Assembly (NCBI GenBank): GCA_030537195.1
Contig: JAUNOK010000026.1
Location: 1 to 33,758, forward strand
Direction of reading: 5' to 3'
From: Eubacteriales bacterium
GTDB taxonomy: Bacteria; Bacillota; Clostridia; Lachnospirales; Lachnospiraceae
Length of the DNA stretch: 33,758 bases
The position numbers were made by a program, and so were the translations under genes. This document shows, one piece after another, positions 8,940 through 16,516 of this stretch. The notes below the pieces were generated by a model that did no database searches, had not been told where the DNA came from, and saw only the letters and a program-made list of their open reading frames with translations. The stretch's first letter is position 1. Each line of letters begins with the position of its first letter.

Positions 8940-8971
8940 TTGATAATTAACTGATTGATAATTAATTGATA
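8939..8971 (+). repeat. Short direct repeat between TetR and GNAT genes
   Basis: ATTGATAATTAA occurs at 8939-8950 and again at 8954-8965, with 3 bases between, followed by a partial third copy (TTGATA). It overlaps the TetR stop codon. It looks like a local duplication; an operator role is possible but unsupported. Confidence 0.6.
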
Positions 8972-8985
8972 GGAGATACAGAGTT

Positions 8986-9468
8986 ATGATAGTAAGAGCC
9001 TATGAAGACAAGGATATTAACGCAATGGTTTCAATATGGAATGGTGTTGTGGAGGAAGGAATAGCATTTCCACAGGAAGAGTTTCTTAATGAAGAGACAG
9101 GAAAAGCATTTTTCGCAGAACAGAGCTATTGCGGTGTTGCAGTTGATGATGAGGAAAAAGTTGTTGGAATGTACATTCTTCATCCGAACAATATCGGAAG
9201 ATGTGGACACATAAGCAATGCAAGCTATGCGGTTGACGCACAGTGCCGAGGAAAGCATATTGGAGAAATGCTCGTATCTGACTGCCTTAAGCAGGCTAAG
9301 AGACTGGGATTTCGTGTAATGCAGTTTAATGCTGTTGTTGAAACTAATATCCATGCACGTCATCTGTATGAGAGACTTGGATTTAAACAGTTAGGTACTA
9401 TACCTGGCGGATTCAGAATGAAAGATGGAACATACGTTAATATATGCCCATATTATCATGAACTGTAA
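8986..9468 (+). CDS. GNAT-family N-acetyltransferase
   Basis: A 160-residue single-domain acetyltransferase. VRAYEDKDINAMVSIWNGVV opens the fold. The acetyl-CoA site is in SYAVDAQCRGKHIGEMLVSD (a Q/R-x-x-G-x-G/A variant), and ETNIHARHLYERLGFKQLG is the typical C-terminal GNAT element. The substrate is unknown; the length and ending resemble phosphinothricin- or ribosomal-type acetyltransferases. The start follows TAGGAGATACAGAGTT. It lies 46 bases after the TetR gene and ends before a terminator, so TetR and GNAT probably form one short operon. Confidence 0.85.
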   Translation: MIVRAYEDKDINAMVSIWNGVVEEGIAFPQEEFLNEETGKAFFAEQSYCGVAVDDEEKVVGMYILHPNNIGRCGHISNASYAVDAQCRGKHIGEMLVSDCLKQAKRLGFRVMQFNAVVETNIHARHLYERLGFKQLGTIPGGFRMKDGTYVNICPYYHEL

Positions 9469-9514
9469 GACTTATCTACTGACAGAATATGATATGTATT
9501 TAATATTATAGCAA

Positions 9515-9542
9515 TTCGGACACTTTCACTGATATGTCCGAA
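9515..9542. other. Hairpin without a U-tract
   Basis: TTCGGACA (9515-9522) pairs with TGTCCGAA (9535-9542). No T-run follows, so it is not a proper terminator by itself, but it may protect the 3' end of the GNAT transcript. Confidence 0.5.
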
Positions 9543-9560
9543 ATTAGTACAATTATCACA

Positions 9561-9597
9561 CCCGTGTAGCGTTTTCGAACACTACACGGGTTTTGTT
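9561..9597 (+). terminator. Intrinsic terminator after the GNAT gene
   Basis: CCCGTGTAG (9561-9569) pairs with CTACACGGG (9582-9590) and is followed by TTTTGTT. It separates the TetR-GNAT unit from the acyl-assembly operon. Confidence 0.8.
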
Positions 9598-9621
9598 ATG
9601 CCAAATTTTTACAAAATCGTA

Positions 9622-9627
9622 TATAAT
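9622..9627 (+). promoter_or_regulatory. Likely -10 box of the acyl-assembly operon
   Basis: A perfect TATAAT lies 62 bases before the ACP start. The -35 region at the right distance (TGCCAA, 9599-9604) is a poor match, which suggests activator dependence or weak basal activity. No convincing FapR or FabT palindrome was seen. Confidence 0.5.
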
Positions 9628-9688
9628 ATGCGAGTGCTTTGCTTAATGGAGGCACAATATAATTAAAGAAAAAGGATGGAATATTATA

Positions 9689-9934
9689 ATGAGCGCTAAT
9701 GAAATTATGCCAAAGTTAAAAGACTTTTTATGTGAGAATTTAGGAATTGATGCAGATGTTTTAGAGTTTGATACACAGCTTTTCGGAGATGGAGAAATCG
9801 GACTTGATTCAATCGACTCACTCGAAATCATCGCTTATGTTGATGATGAATTCGGTGTTCAGATGACAGGTGTTGGTAAGGAACACTTCTACAGCATTGA
9901 GACAATCGCTAAGTATATCGAAGAAAATGCATAA
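9689..9934 (+). CDS. Acyl carrier protein, atypical (GLDSID site)
   Basis: An 81-residue acidic four-helix carrier protein. The phosphopantetheine attachment serine is Ser41 in EIGLDSIDSLEI. Housekeeping fatty-acid ACPs usually read DSLDTVEL here, so the DSI-DS pattern leans toward carrier proteins of specialised or secondary acyl pathways. It is the first gene of the operon and would carry the growing chain between the ketosynthase, FabG, FabZ and FabD products encoded downstream. The start follows AAAGGATGG. It is separated from the ketosynthase gene by a 256-base structured leader. Confidence 0.85.
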   Translation: MSANEIMPKLKDFLCENLGIDADVLEFDTQLFGDGEIGLDSIDSLEIIAYVDDEFGVQMTGVGKEHFYSIETIAKYIEENA

Positions 9935-10190
9935 TAAATAAAATGTGGCGGGTGTCAGATGGCTTTTCTGGCACCCGTATTAGTTACGGATGTAAGTTGT
10001 GGGGGATTGATTGGACTTTGTGGGTAGAAACATGACTTGAAAAGTCCAATCCGTCAAGCCAGAGCGAGCAGAATGGACGTTAGAAGCAGAAATGGCACTT
10101 ACAAAGTCCAAATCACCGCAACAGGGCAACTACGCAACCCACCAAACATATTACAAAGAAAATCATGAAAATGACAATAAAGGAGTAATT
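9935..10190 (+). promoter_or_regulatory. Structured leader with mutually exclusive pairings
   Basis: This gap between the ACP and ketosynthase genes holds a hairpin at 9949-9958/9968-9977 (followed by few U residues, so a weak terminator or processing site). Segment A (10009-10021) follows: its first part pairs over 11 bases with B (AAAGTCCAATC, 10041-10051), and its overlapping latter part pairs over 11 bases with C (ACAAAGTCCAA, 10101-10111). Also GTGGGT (10019-10024) matches ACCCAC near 10138. A:B and A:C cannot form together. This resembles an attenuator or a translation switch, but I recognise no known riboswitch. Confidence 0.55.
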
Positions 10191-12584
10191 ATGACAGAGA
10201 ATAATAACCGCGCAGTCATTACAGGTCTTGGAATGATATGTGCAATCGGTAATTCAGTAGATGAAGCATGGAAAATGGCTGTTAATTCGGTTTCAGGAAT
10301 ACATAAGACAACAACACTTGATACAACAGACTGCTACGCAGACCTTGCAGCAGAGGTTAAGTGTGACACACTTGGAGATTTTGAGGGAAGCGAAGATGCT
10401 GACCGTTCAGCACAGCTTTGTATTAAGGCAGCTGGAGAGGCAATGAAGGACGCAGGACTTGATGATTTTGCAGGAGACCCTAAGGCTTCAGTTATTATCG
10501 GAAGCTGTGTCGGTGGTGCAGTCAGCATTTCTGATTACTATGAGCATGGCAAGAAAGCAAGTGATGTAACTAAGATGCCAATTTCATCAATAGCACCTCA
10601 GGTTGCAGGTCAGTGCCATGCAGGCGGTGTCGTTACTAATATTGCAAATGCATGCGCAGCCGGAACAATCAGTATTGCATACGCATGCGAGCTTATCAGA
10701 GCAGGTAAGGCAGATGTAGTACTCGCAGGTGGTTCAGACACATTTGCAGCAGTACCATATGCTGGATTCTTATCACTTCATGCACTTGACGCAGATGGAT
10801 GCTCACCATTCAACAGATGTACAGGAATTACACTTGGTGAAGGTTCTGGTGTTGTAGTAGTAGAAAGCTACGAGCATGCCAAGGCAAGAAATGCCAAGAT
10901 GTATTGTGAAGTATTAGGTGCTGGTGTCAGCAGTGACGCACACCATATCACAGCTCCAAGACCAGACGGAGAAGGTCAGATGGAAGCTATCAACAGAGCA
11001 ATTAAGAATTCAGGATTGAAGAAATCGGACATCGGATATGTTAATGCACACGGAACAGGAACAGCTAAGAATGATGACGCAGAATTCTTATCATTACATA
11101 CAATATTTGACGGCGAGAACGATAACCTTTCAGTAAGCTCAACAAAGGCTATGACAGGACACTGCCTCGGTGCAGCAGGTGCAATCGAAGCAGTATTCTC
11201 AATCAAGGCACTTACAACTAATACAGTAGTTCCAACACTCGGCTTCAAGGATGAGGATATGGATAAGCTTGCACAGAAGGCAGGAAAGATAGATTTCTGC
11301 CCTAACAAGGCACATGAGAAAGAGCTTACAAGCGTAATGAACAACTCATTTGCATTCGGAGGTAATAACGCAAGTATCATCTTTAGCAAAGAGGCTGGTA
11401 ATGTAACAGTTAAGGAAGAGAAGAAGCCGCTTGTTATCACAGGTATTGGCGTGGTTGCACCAAGTGGTAACGGCGTAGATACATATGTTGCAAATGCAGT
11501 GAAAAACGAAGTTCCAGCAGAAGCTAATTTAAGAAGTTCAGTCGGCAAGGAAGATTACGATGCACTTGGACTTAAGATGTCGTTCTACAGAAAGCTTGAT
11601 AACTTCAGCCAGCTTCAGGCAGTATCAGGCATGGAAGCACTTAAGGACGCTGATTATGCAGTAACAGACGATAATGCAACAGATATCGGTATTATTGTGG
11701 GAACATCAGAGGGCGCACTTGGAACATGCTGTGATTTCCAGAGCATGATTACAGAGAAGGGCAATGCTTCAGGAAGCGCATTCAAATTCCCTAACACAGT
11801 ATACAACGCAGCAGGCGGATACCTTTCAATCTGCTCAGGAATCAAGGGCTACAATGTAACAGTTACTAACGGTGCACAGTCAGGTCTTGCAAGTATGGCA
11901 TATGCAATGAGCGTACTCCGTTCAGGTCAGGAAAATGCTATGTTAGCTACTGGTTCTGATGAGAACAGCGACATAATGACAGAGCTTTTCGGTAAGTTAG
12001 GTGTTACATCTGAAAAGGTTGTAGCTCCATTTGCAGGAAATGACGGATTCGTATTAAGCGATGGTAGTGCTTCAGTTCTTATCGAGGACGAGAAGGCAGC
12101 TAAAGAGCGTGGTGCAAGAATCTACTGTCATGCATCAGGTTATGGTATGGCTCATTCAAGTGTTAAGTTCGGAACACTTACAGGTTCAGAGGCAGGTCTT
12201 ACCAATGCAGTTAATAACGCATTAGCAGACGCTGGAATGACAATTGATGATATAGATGCAGTATTCGGTTTCGCAAACGGAATGAAGGCTGTTGATGATG
12301 TAGAAATCAAGGGCTTAACAGCAGTATTTGGCGACAAATTAGCAGAGAAGCCAGTTGTAGAATTAAAGGAAGTTCTTGGAGAGTCAAGAGCAGCAGCAGC
12401 TACAACAGCAGCAGCACACGCAGCACTTATGTTTGCAGGAAAGATACCTTCACAGGAAGCATACAGCATTGCAGCAGACGGAAGCGTTTCTAAGACTAAT
12501 GTAGAAGCTTCTAAGTTAAACAATGTACTTGTAGTTGCTTATGGTGCAGGTGGTTCATACACAGCAATTGTACTCAGCAAGTAA
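10191..12584 (+). CDS. Tandem ketosynthase fusion: active KS plus chain-length-factor-like KS
   Basis: A 797-residue protein made of two full ketosynthase (FabF-type) domains. Domain 1 (about 7-400) keeps the Cys-His-His triad: Cys155 in NACAAG, His287 in NAHGTGT and His324 in GHCLGAAG. It should perform decarboxylative condensation of malonyl-ACP with acyl-ACP. Domain 2 (about 413-797) has Ala562 in NGAQSG where the Cys belongs, and reads FANGMKAVDD and GESRAAAA where the two histidines belong. It is therefore catalytically dead, like the KS-beta/chain-length factor of type II polyketide systems. The two halves are a natural heterodimer joined in one chain. The start at MTENNN follows AAAGGAG; an in-frame extension back to 10092 lies in the structured leader. 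Confidence 0.85.
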   Translation: MTENNNRAVITGLGMICAIGNSVDEAWKMAVNSVSGIHKTTTLDTTDCYADLAAEVKCDTLGDFEGSEDADRSAQLCIKAAGEAMKDAGLDDFAGDPKASVIIGSCVGGAVSISDYYEHGKKASDVTKMPISSIAPQVAGQCHAGGVVTNIANACAAGTISIAYACELIRAGKADVVLAGGSDTFAAVPYAGFLSLHALDADGCSPFNRCTGITLGEGSGVVVVESYEHAKARNAKMYCEVLGAGVSSDAHHITAPRPDGEGQMEAINRAIKNSGLKKSDIGYVNAHGTGTAKNDDAEFLSLHTIFDGENDNLSVSSTKAMTGHCLGAAGAIEAVFSIKALTTNTVVPTLGFKDEDMDKLAQKAGKIDFCPNKAHEKELTSVMNNSFAFGGNNASIIFSKEAGNVTVKEEKKPLVITGIGVVAPSGNGVDTYVANAVKNEVPAEANLRSSVGKEDYDALGLKMSFYRKLDNFSQLQAVSGMEALKDADYAVTDDNATDIGIIVGTSEGALGTCCDFQSMITEKGNASGSAFKFPNTVYNAAGGYLSICSGIKGYNVTVTNGAQSGLASMAYAMSVLRSGQENAMLATGSDENSDIMTELFGKLGVTSEKVVAPFAGNDGFVLSDGSASVLIEDEKAAKERGARIYCHASGYGMAHSSVKFGTLTGSEAGLTNAVNNALADAGMTIDDIDAVFGFANGMKAVDDVEIKGLTAVFGDKLAEKPVVELKEVLGESRAAAATTAAAHAALMFAGKIPSQEAYSIAADGSVSKTNVEASKLNNVLVVAYGAGGSYTAIVLSK

Positions 12585-12651
12585 TGAGAACATGGGCAGA
12601 TGCCTATGACAAAGAACTGACATTTTCTTATAGAAGAAAGGACACACAGAT

Positions 12652-13383
12652 ATGAAAGTAGCATTAGTTACAGGGGCTTCCCGTGGTATAGGTAAGGCTT
12701 GTGCAATCCGTCTTGCAAAAGACGGATACGCCGTAGTCATCAATTACAGCCATTCAGAGGAACAGGCACAGAAGGTTCTCGATGAAATCGTGGCAGCAGG
12801 CGGCACAGCCATAACATATAAAGCAGATGTTTCAGACCTTAATCAGGTTAAGCAGATGGTTAAAGATGTAAGCAAGGAACTTGGCGGAATAGATGTACTC
12901 GTAAACAACGCAGGAATCGTAAGAGATGAGTACCTTCTTATGCTCAACAAAGATACACTTGATACATGCATGGATCTTAATGTTAAAGGTTACTTCTACT
13001 GCGCACAGCAGGCAGTACTTAAAATGTTCAGAAAGAAGAGCGGTGTCATCATCAACATGTCATCAGTAAGCTCGAAATTCGCACTTCCTGGACAGTCTGT
13101 ATACAGCGCAACAAAGGGAGCTGTTAATTCAATGACACAGACAATGGCTAAGGAGCTTGCAGGTTACGGAATCCGTGTAAATGCAGTAGCACCGGGATTC
13201 ATAGAGACAGAAATGCTTGATGCAATTCCAGAAGAGAAGAAGAAAGAGTATTTGGACGCAATCCCAATGCATAAGTTAGGAAAGGCAGAAGATGTAGCCA
13301 ATGTTGTATCATCACTCTGCTCAGACGCATTTTCATATGTAACAGGTCAGGTTATCGTGCTTGATGGAGGATTATCATTATGA
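12652..13383 (+). CDS. fabG: 3-oxoacyl-ACP reductase (FabG)
   Basis: A 243-residue short-chain dehydrogenase with TGASRGIG (residues 7-14, NADPH-binding), NNAG near 85-88, and Ser138-Tyr151-Lys155 (MSSVS, YSATK), the same numbering as typical FabG. It reduces the 3-keto group made by the ketosynthase to 3-hydroxyacyl-ACP in the cytoplasm. AGAAAGGA precedes the ATG by 9 bases. The stop overlaps the FabZ start (ATGA), so these genes are translationally coupled. Confidence 0.92.
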   Translation: MKVALVTGASRGIGKACAIRLAKDGYAVVINYSHSEEQAQKVLDEIVAAGGTAITYKADVSDLNQVKQMVKDVSKELGGIDVLVNNAGIVRDEYLLMLNKDTLDTCMDLNVKGYFYCAQQAVLKMFRKKSGVIINMSSVSSKFALPGQSVYSATKGAVNSMTQTMAKELAGYGIRVNAVAPGFIETEMLDAIPEEKKKEYLDAIPMHKLGKAEDVANVVSSLCSDAFSYVTGQVIVLDGGLSL

Positions 13384-13838
13384 TGAACATATTTGAGATT
13401 AATAAAAGAATCGGACAGCGCCCACCTTTTCAGATGATTGAGAAGGTGTTGGAGCTTGAACCTAATGTAAGTGCCAGAGGTATTAAAAATGTATCAATCA
13501 ATGAACCATATTTTATGGGACATTTTCCTGACGCACCTATAATGCCGGGAGTGCTTATAATCGAGAGCTGCGCACAGCTCTGCTCACTCGTAATTGATGA
13601 CGGTGGAAAGAGCAGGGAAGAGGGCAAATTATATGTGCTTCTTAAAGTAGATGGATTCAAGTTCGTAAAGCCTGTAATTCCGGGAGATACACTTGATATT
13701 ACAGTTACAGCTACAAGAATCAACAAGGTTCTTGCAGCATTTGACGCGGTAGTCAAGGTAGATGGCAATGTGTACGCAAAGGGAAGCATGACATTTACAA
13801 CAGTAGACCGCAAGGATATATATGGTGAAAACGCATAG
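13380..13838 (+). CDS. fabZ: 3-hydroxyacyl-ACP dehydratase (FabZ)
   Basis: A 152-residue hot-dog fold protein. The active-site helix GHFPDAPIMPGVLIIES carries His48 and Glu62. It removes water from 3-hydroxyacyl-ACP to give trans-2-enoyl-ACP. The start overlaps the fabG stop, with GGAGG 9 bases upstream inside fabG. A second Met follows immediately, so the true start is 13380 or 13383. With no enoyl reductase of a known type in the operon, the fate of its product is an open question. Confidence 0.92.
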   Translation: MMNIFEINKRIGQRPPFQMIEKVLELEPNVSARGIKNVSINEPYFMGHFPDAPIMPGVLIIESCAQLCSLVIDDGGKSREEGKLYVLLKVDGFKFVKPVIPGDTLDITVTATRINKVLAAFDAVVKVDGNVYAKGSMTFTTVDRKDIYGENA

Positions 13839-13868
13839 AAGCAGTTGACTTACAGATAGGAGATTATT

Positions 13869-14798
13869 ATGGGAAAAATAGCAGTATTGTTTTCAGGTCA
13901 GGGTGCTCAGTATGTAGGAATGGGCAAAGACCTTTACGATTCAGATTCTAATGCAAAGAAGTTATATGACTTAGGAGAGTCACTCCGTCCGGGAACAGTT
14001 AAGGTATGCTTTGAAGGCGAGGGCGAGGAGCTTACTAAGACAGAGAATACACAGCCGGCACTTTTCCTCACAGACCTTGCATTTGCCAATGCACTTAAGG
14101 ATGCTGGAATTAAGGCTGATGCTGTAGCAGGATTTTCACTTGGAGAGATTCCTGCACTTGCATACGCAGGAGTTTTATCGACAGAGGACGCATTTAAACT
14201 GGTAGTTATCAGAGGCACTAAGATGGGCGAACTCTCTACAAAGTATGCAGGCGGAATGGCAGCAGCACTTAAGCTTGCTCCAGAAGTTGTTGAAGAAACT
14301 TGCAAGGAATTCAAGGAAATCTGGCCAGTTAATTATAATTGTCCGGGACAGATTTCATGTGCAGGAAGTGCTGATGAGATAGACGCATTCTGTGCAGCAA
14401 TCAAGGAAAAAGGCGGCAGAGCAGTTAAGCTTGCAGTAAGTGGTGCTTTCCATACACCATACATGAAGGAAGCAAGTGAGGAGCTTGGAAAGGCACTTAA
14501 GACAATGACAATTAATGCCCCTCAGACAGATATATATGCCAACAGAACAGGAAAGCCTTATCCACAGGATGCAGCACAGATTGCAGAAACAATAGCACTT
14601 CAGGCTTCTTCAAGCGTAAAGTTTGAGGACACACTTAAGAATATGTGGGCTGACGGAATAGACACATTTATCGAGGTAGGAGCAGGAAAGACTCTTACAG
14701 GATTTGTCAAGAAGACACTTCCAGAAGCAAAGATGTACACAGTTACAACAGTTGATGCGTTGAATGAAGCAATTGAGAACATCAAGGCAGGAGAATAA
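13869..14798 (+). CDS. fabD: Malonyl-CoA:ACP transacylase (FabD)
   Basis: A 309-residue acyltransferase of normal FabD length. It has FSGQGAQYVGMG at the N-terminus, the nucleophile Ser90 in GFSLGE, Arg114 in IRGTKM (the carboxylate-binding Arg that selects malonyl), and His194 in GAFHTPYM. It loads malonyl groups onto the ACP. The usual motif is GHSLG; here the His before Ser is Phe, seen in some acyltransferases but worth noting. The start follows TAGGAGATTATT. accD begins 2 bases after the stop. Confidence 0.9.
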   Translation: MGKIAVLFSGQGAQYVGMGKDLYDSDSNAKKLYDLGESLRPGTVKVCFEGEGEELTKTENTQPALFLTDLAFANALKDAGIKADAVAGFSLGEIPALAYAGVLSTEDAFKLVVIRGTKMGELSTKYAGGMAAALKLAPEVVEETCKEFKEIWPVNYNCPGQISCAGSADEIDAFCAAIKEKGGRAVKLAVSGAFHTPYMKEASEELGKALKTMTINAPQTDIYANRTGKPYPQDAAQIAETIALQASSSVKFEDTLKNMWADGIDTFIEVGAGKTLTGFVKKTLPEAKMYTVTTVDALNEAIENIKAGE

Positions 14799-14800
14799 TA

Positions 14801-15571
14801 ATGACAGTTAAATGTAACAAATGTAAAGAAGAAATCAACAAAGAAGATTTAGAGAAGAATTACTACATATGTCCGTTATGCGGAAAGTTAAACCGTATGC
14901 CGGCAAAGAACAGACTTCAGATGCTTACAGAAAAGTTTGATGTAATGTTTAATGACCAGGAATTTACAGACCCTATCAATTTCCCTTCTTACAAGGAAAA
15001 GTACGAGTCTGCCAGAGAAAAAAGTGGCGAGACAGAGGGCGTTGTATGTGGCAGAGGAACTATTGGCGGACAGGATACATGTATATTCATTATGGAGCCT
15101 AACTTCATGATGGGTTCTATGGGAACAGTTGTCGGAGACAGAATTACAGCACTTTTTGAGTATGCTACAAAGCACAGACTTCCTGTTATTGGCTATACAG
15201 TTTCAGGTGGTGCAAGAATGCAGGAGGGTGCGCTGTCACTTATGCAGATGGCTAAGGTTTCAGCAGCAGCCAAGAGACACAGTGACGCAGGACTTTTATA
15301 TGTTGTATGTACAACAGACCCTACAATGGGCGGTGCTACAGCCAGCTTTGCAATGCTTGGAGATATAATCATATCTGAACCGGGTGCAATGATTGGATTC
15401 GCCGGAAAGCGAGTTGTAGAGCAGGTTACAGGTGAAGTGCTTCCGGATAATTTCCAGAGCGCAGAGTTCCAGTTAAAGAACGGATTCATTGATGATATCG
15501 TACCAAGACAGGAACAGAAAGCATATCTTGCTAACATTCTTGCAATACATGCAGAAACAGTAAGTGCATAA
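14801..15571 (+). CDS. accD: Acetyl-CoA carboxylase carboxyltransferase beta subunit (AccD)
   Basis: A 256-residue carboxyltransferase. A zinc ribbon is formed by Cys5, Cys8, Cys24 and Cys27; then come VSGGARMQEG and MIGFAGKRVVEQ, conserved in AccD. With AccA it moves the carboxyl group from biotin to acetyl-CoA to make malonyl-CoA, the substrate of FabD and the ketosynthase. It is at the short end for AccD. No biotin carrier (AccB) or biotin carboxylase (AccC) is in this operon, so these must come from elsewhere. The AccA gene follows 36 bases later, after a small TATTGC/GCAATA hairpin. Confidence 0.9.
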   Translation: MTVKCNKCKEEINKEDLEKNYYICPLCGKLNRMPAKNRLQMLTEKFDVMFNDQEFTDPINFPSYKEKYESAREKSGETEGVVCGRGTIGGQDTCIFIMEPNFMMGSMGTVVGDRITALFEYATKHRLPVIGYTVSGGARMQEGALSLMQMAKVSAAAKRHSDAGLLYVVCTTDPTMGGATASFAMLGDIIISEPGAMIGFAGKRVVEQVTGEVLPDNFQSAEFQLKNGFIDDIVPRQEQKAYLANILAIHAETVSA

Positions 15572-15607
15572 CAGTATTGCTTTGCAATATAAGGAGAAAG
15601 ATTAATC

Positions 15608-16516
15608 ATGGCAAACGAGAATTTAAGTGTTTATGACAGAATCTGCCGTACAAGAAAGAGTGGCAGAGCAACTGCATTAGATTATATAAATGCTACAATA
15701 ACTGATTTTGTAGAACTTCACGGTGACAGATGTTTCGCAGACGACCATGCTATTGTTGGTGGTATTGGACGACTTAACGGAAAGCCTGTAACTGTAATCG
15801 GAATTGAAAAGGGAAGAGACTTAAACGAAAGACTTTTAAGAAATTTTGGATGCGTTCTTCCAGAGGGATACAGAAAAGCATTAAGACTTATCAAGCAGGC
15901 TGAGAAGTTCCACAGACCTGTTATCTGCTTTGTTGATACACAGGGAGCTAACTGTGGTAAGGGCGCAGAGGAAAGAGGACAGGGACAGGCAATTGCCAAC
16001 AACCTGTATGAGCTTACAGATGTTAAGACACCTATTATATCAGTAATGATTGGCGAAGGTGGAAGCGGCGGCGCACTTGCACTTGCTGTAGCCGATGAAG
16101 TATGGATGCTTGAAAATGCATATTATTCAGTAATCACACCTGAGTCATGTGCAAGTATTCTTTTCAAAGATCCTAAGAGAGCGCCTGAGGCGGCAGAACA
16201 TCTTAAACTTACAGCTGCTGACCTTAATAAAATGGGTATCGTAGAAAAGGTTGTTGAAGAACCTGAAGATTTTTCAGAAGAAAAAGAGACAGCACATTTT
16301 ATGAAAAAGCTTGCTGACGACCTTTCAAAGGAATTAAAGCAGTTAGAGAAGAAACCGGTTGACAAGCTTCTTGATGACAGATATGAGAAATACAGAAAAA
16401 TAGGCCGTTACAGTGAATACAGTCAGGCAGTAGGAGAAGTTCCTGGTGCAGCACAGTTACTTGGCGCATCACAGGCTCCTGCAAGAAAGAGAAGAGGATT
16501 ATTTGGACGTGGCTAA
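15608..16516 (+). CDS. accA: Acetyl-CoA carboxylase carboxyltransferase alpha subunit (AccA)
   Basis: A 302-residue partner of AccD. EGYRKALRLIKQAEKF, GAEERGQGQAIANNL, IGEGGSGGALALAVADEV and YSVITPESCASILFKD match AccA. The usual FIDTPGAYPG segment reads FVDTQGANCG here, a small departure in a conserved region. The C-terminal tail (KRRGLFGRG) is basic. AAGGAGAAAGATTAATC precedes the ATG. Its last bases overlap the GTG start of the flavoprotein, so expression of the two is tied together. Confidence 0.9.
   Translation: MANENLSVYDRICRTRKSGRATALDYINATITDFVELHGDRCFADDHAIVGGIGRLNGKPVTVIGIEKGRDLNERLLRNFGCVLPEGYRKALRLIKQAEKFHRPVICFVDTQGANCGKGAEERGQGQAIANNLYELTDVKTPIISVMIGEGGSGGALALAVADEVWMLENAYYSVITPESCASILFKDPKRAPEAAEHLKLTAADLNKMGIVEKVVEEPEDFSEEKETAHFMKKLADDLSKELKQLEKKPVDKLLDDRYEKYRKIGRYSEYSQAVGEVPGAAQLLGASQAPARKRRGLFGRG

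Noticed and set aside
8939-8971. Direct repeats here and at 18277 as mobile-element scars or a CRISPR-like array.
   Set aside because: There are only two or three copies of 11-12 bases with 3-base spacers, differing between the two places; local slippage explains them.
9544-9550. TTAGTAC as a FapR half-site for the acyl operon.
   Set aside because: Only one short half is present, 72 bases before the -10 box and ahead of the previous gene's terminator; no matching second half was seen.
10092-10190. An upstream in-frame ATG would extend the ketosynthase fusion by 33 residues.
   Set aside because: The extension is low-complexity, lies in the structured leader and lacks a ribosome site, while AAAGGAG precedes the ATG at 10191 and the KS fold starts right there.
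10976-11548. Long open frames on the strand opposite the acyl-assembly genes (also at 12152-12523 and 13430-13813).
   Set aside because: They are antisense to strongly supported genes, have no ribosome sites or recognisable domains, and arise from the codon bias of the real frames.
11427-12584. The second ketosynthase domain as a decaying pseudogene.
   Set aside because: The frame is open and full-length, keeps the fold's glycine-rich segments, and all three catalytic residues are replaced in an otherwise well-kept domain, as in chain-length factors.
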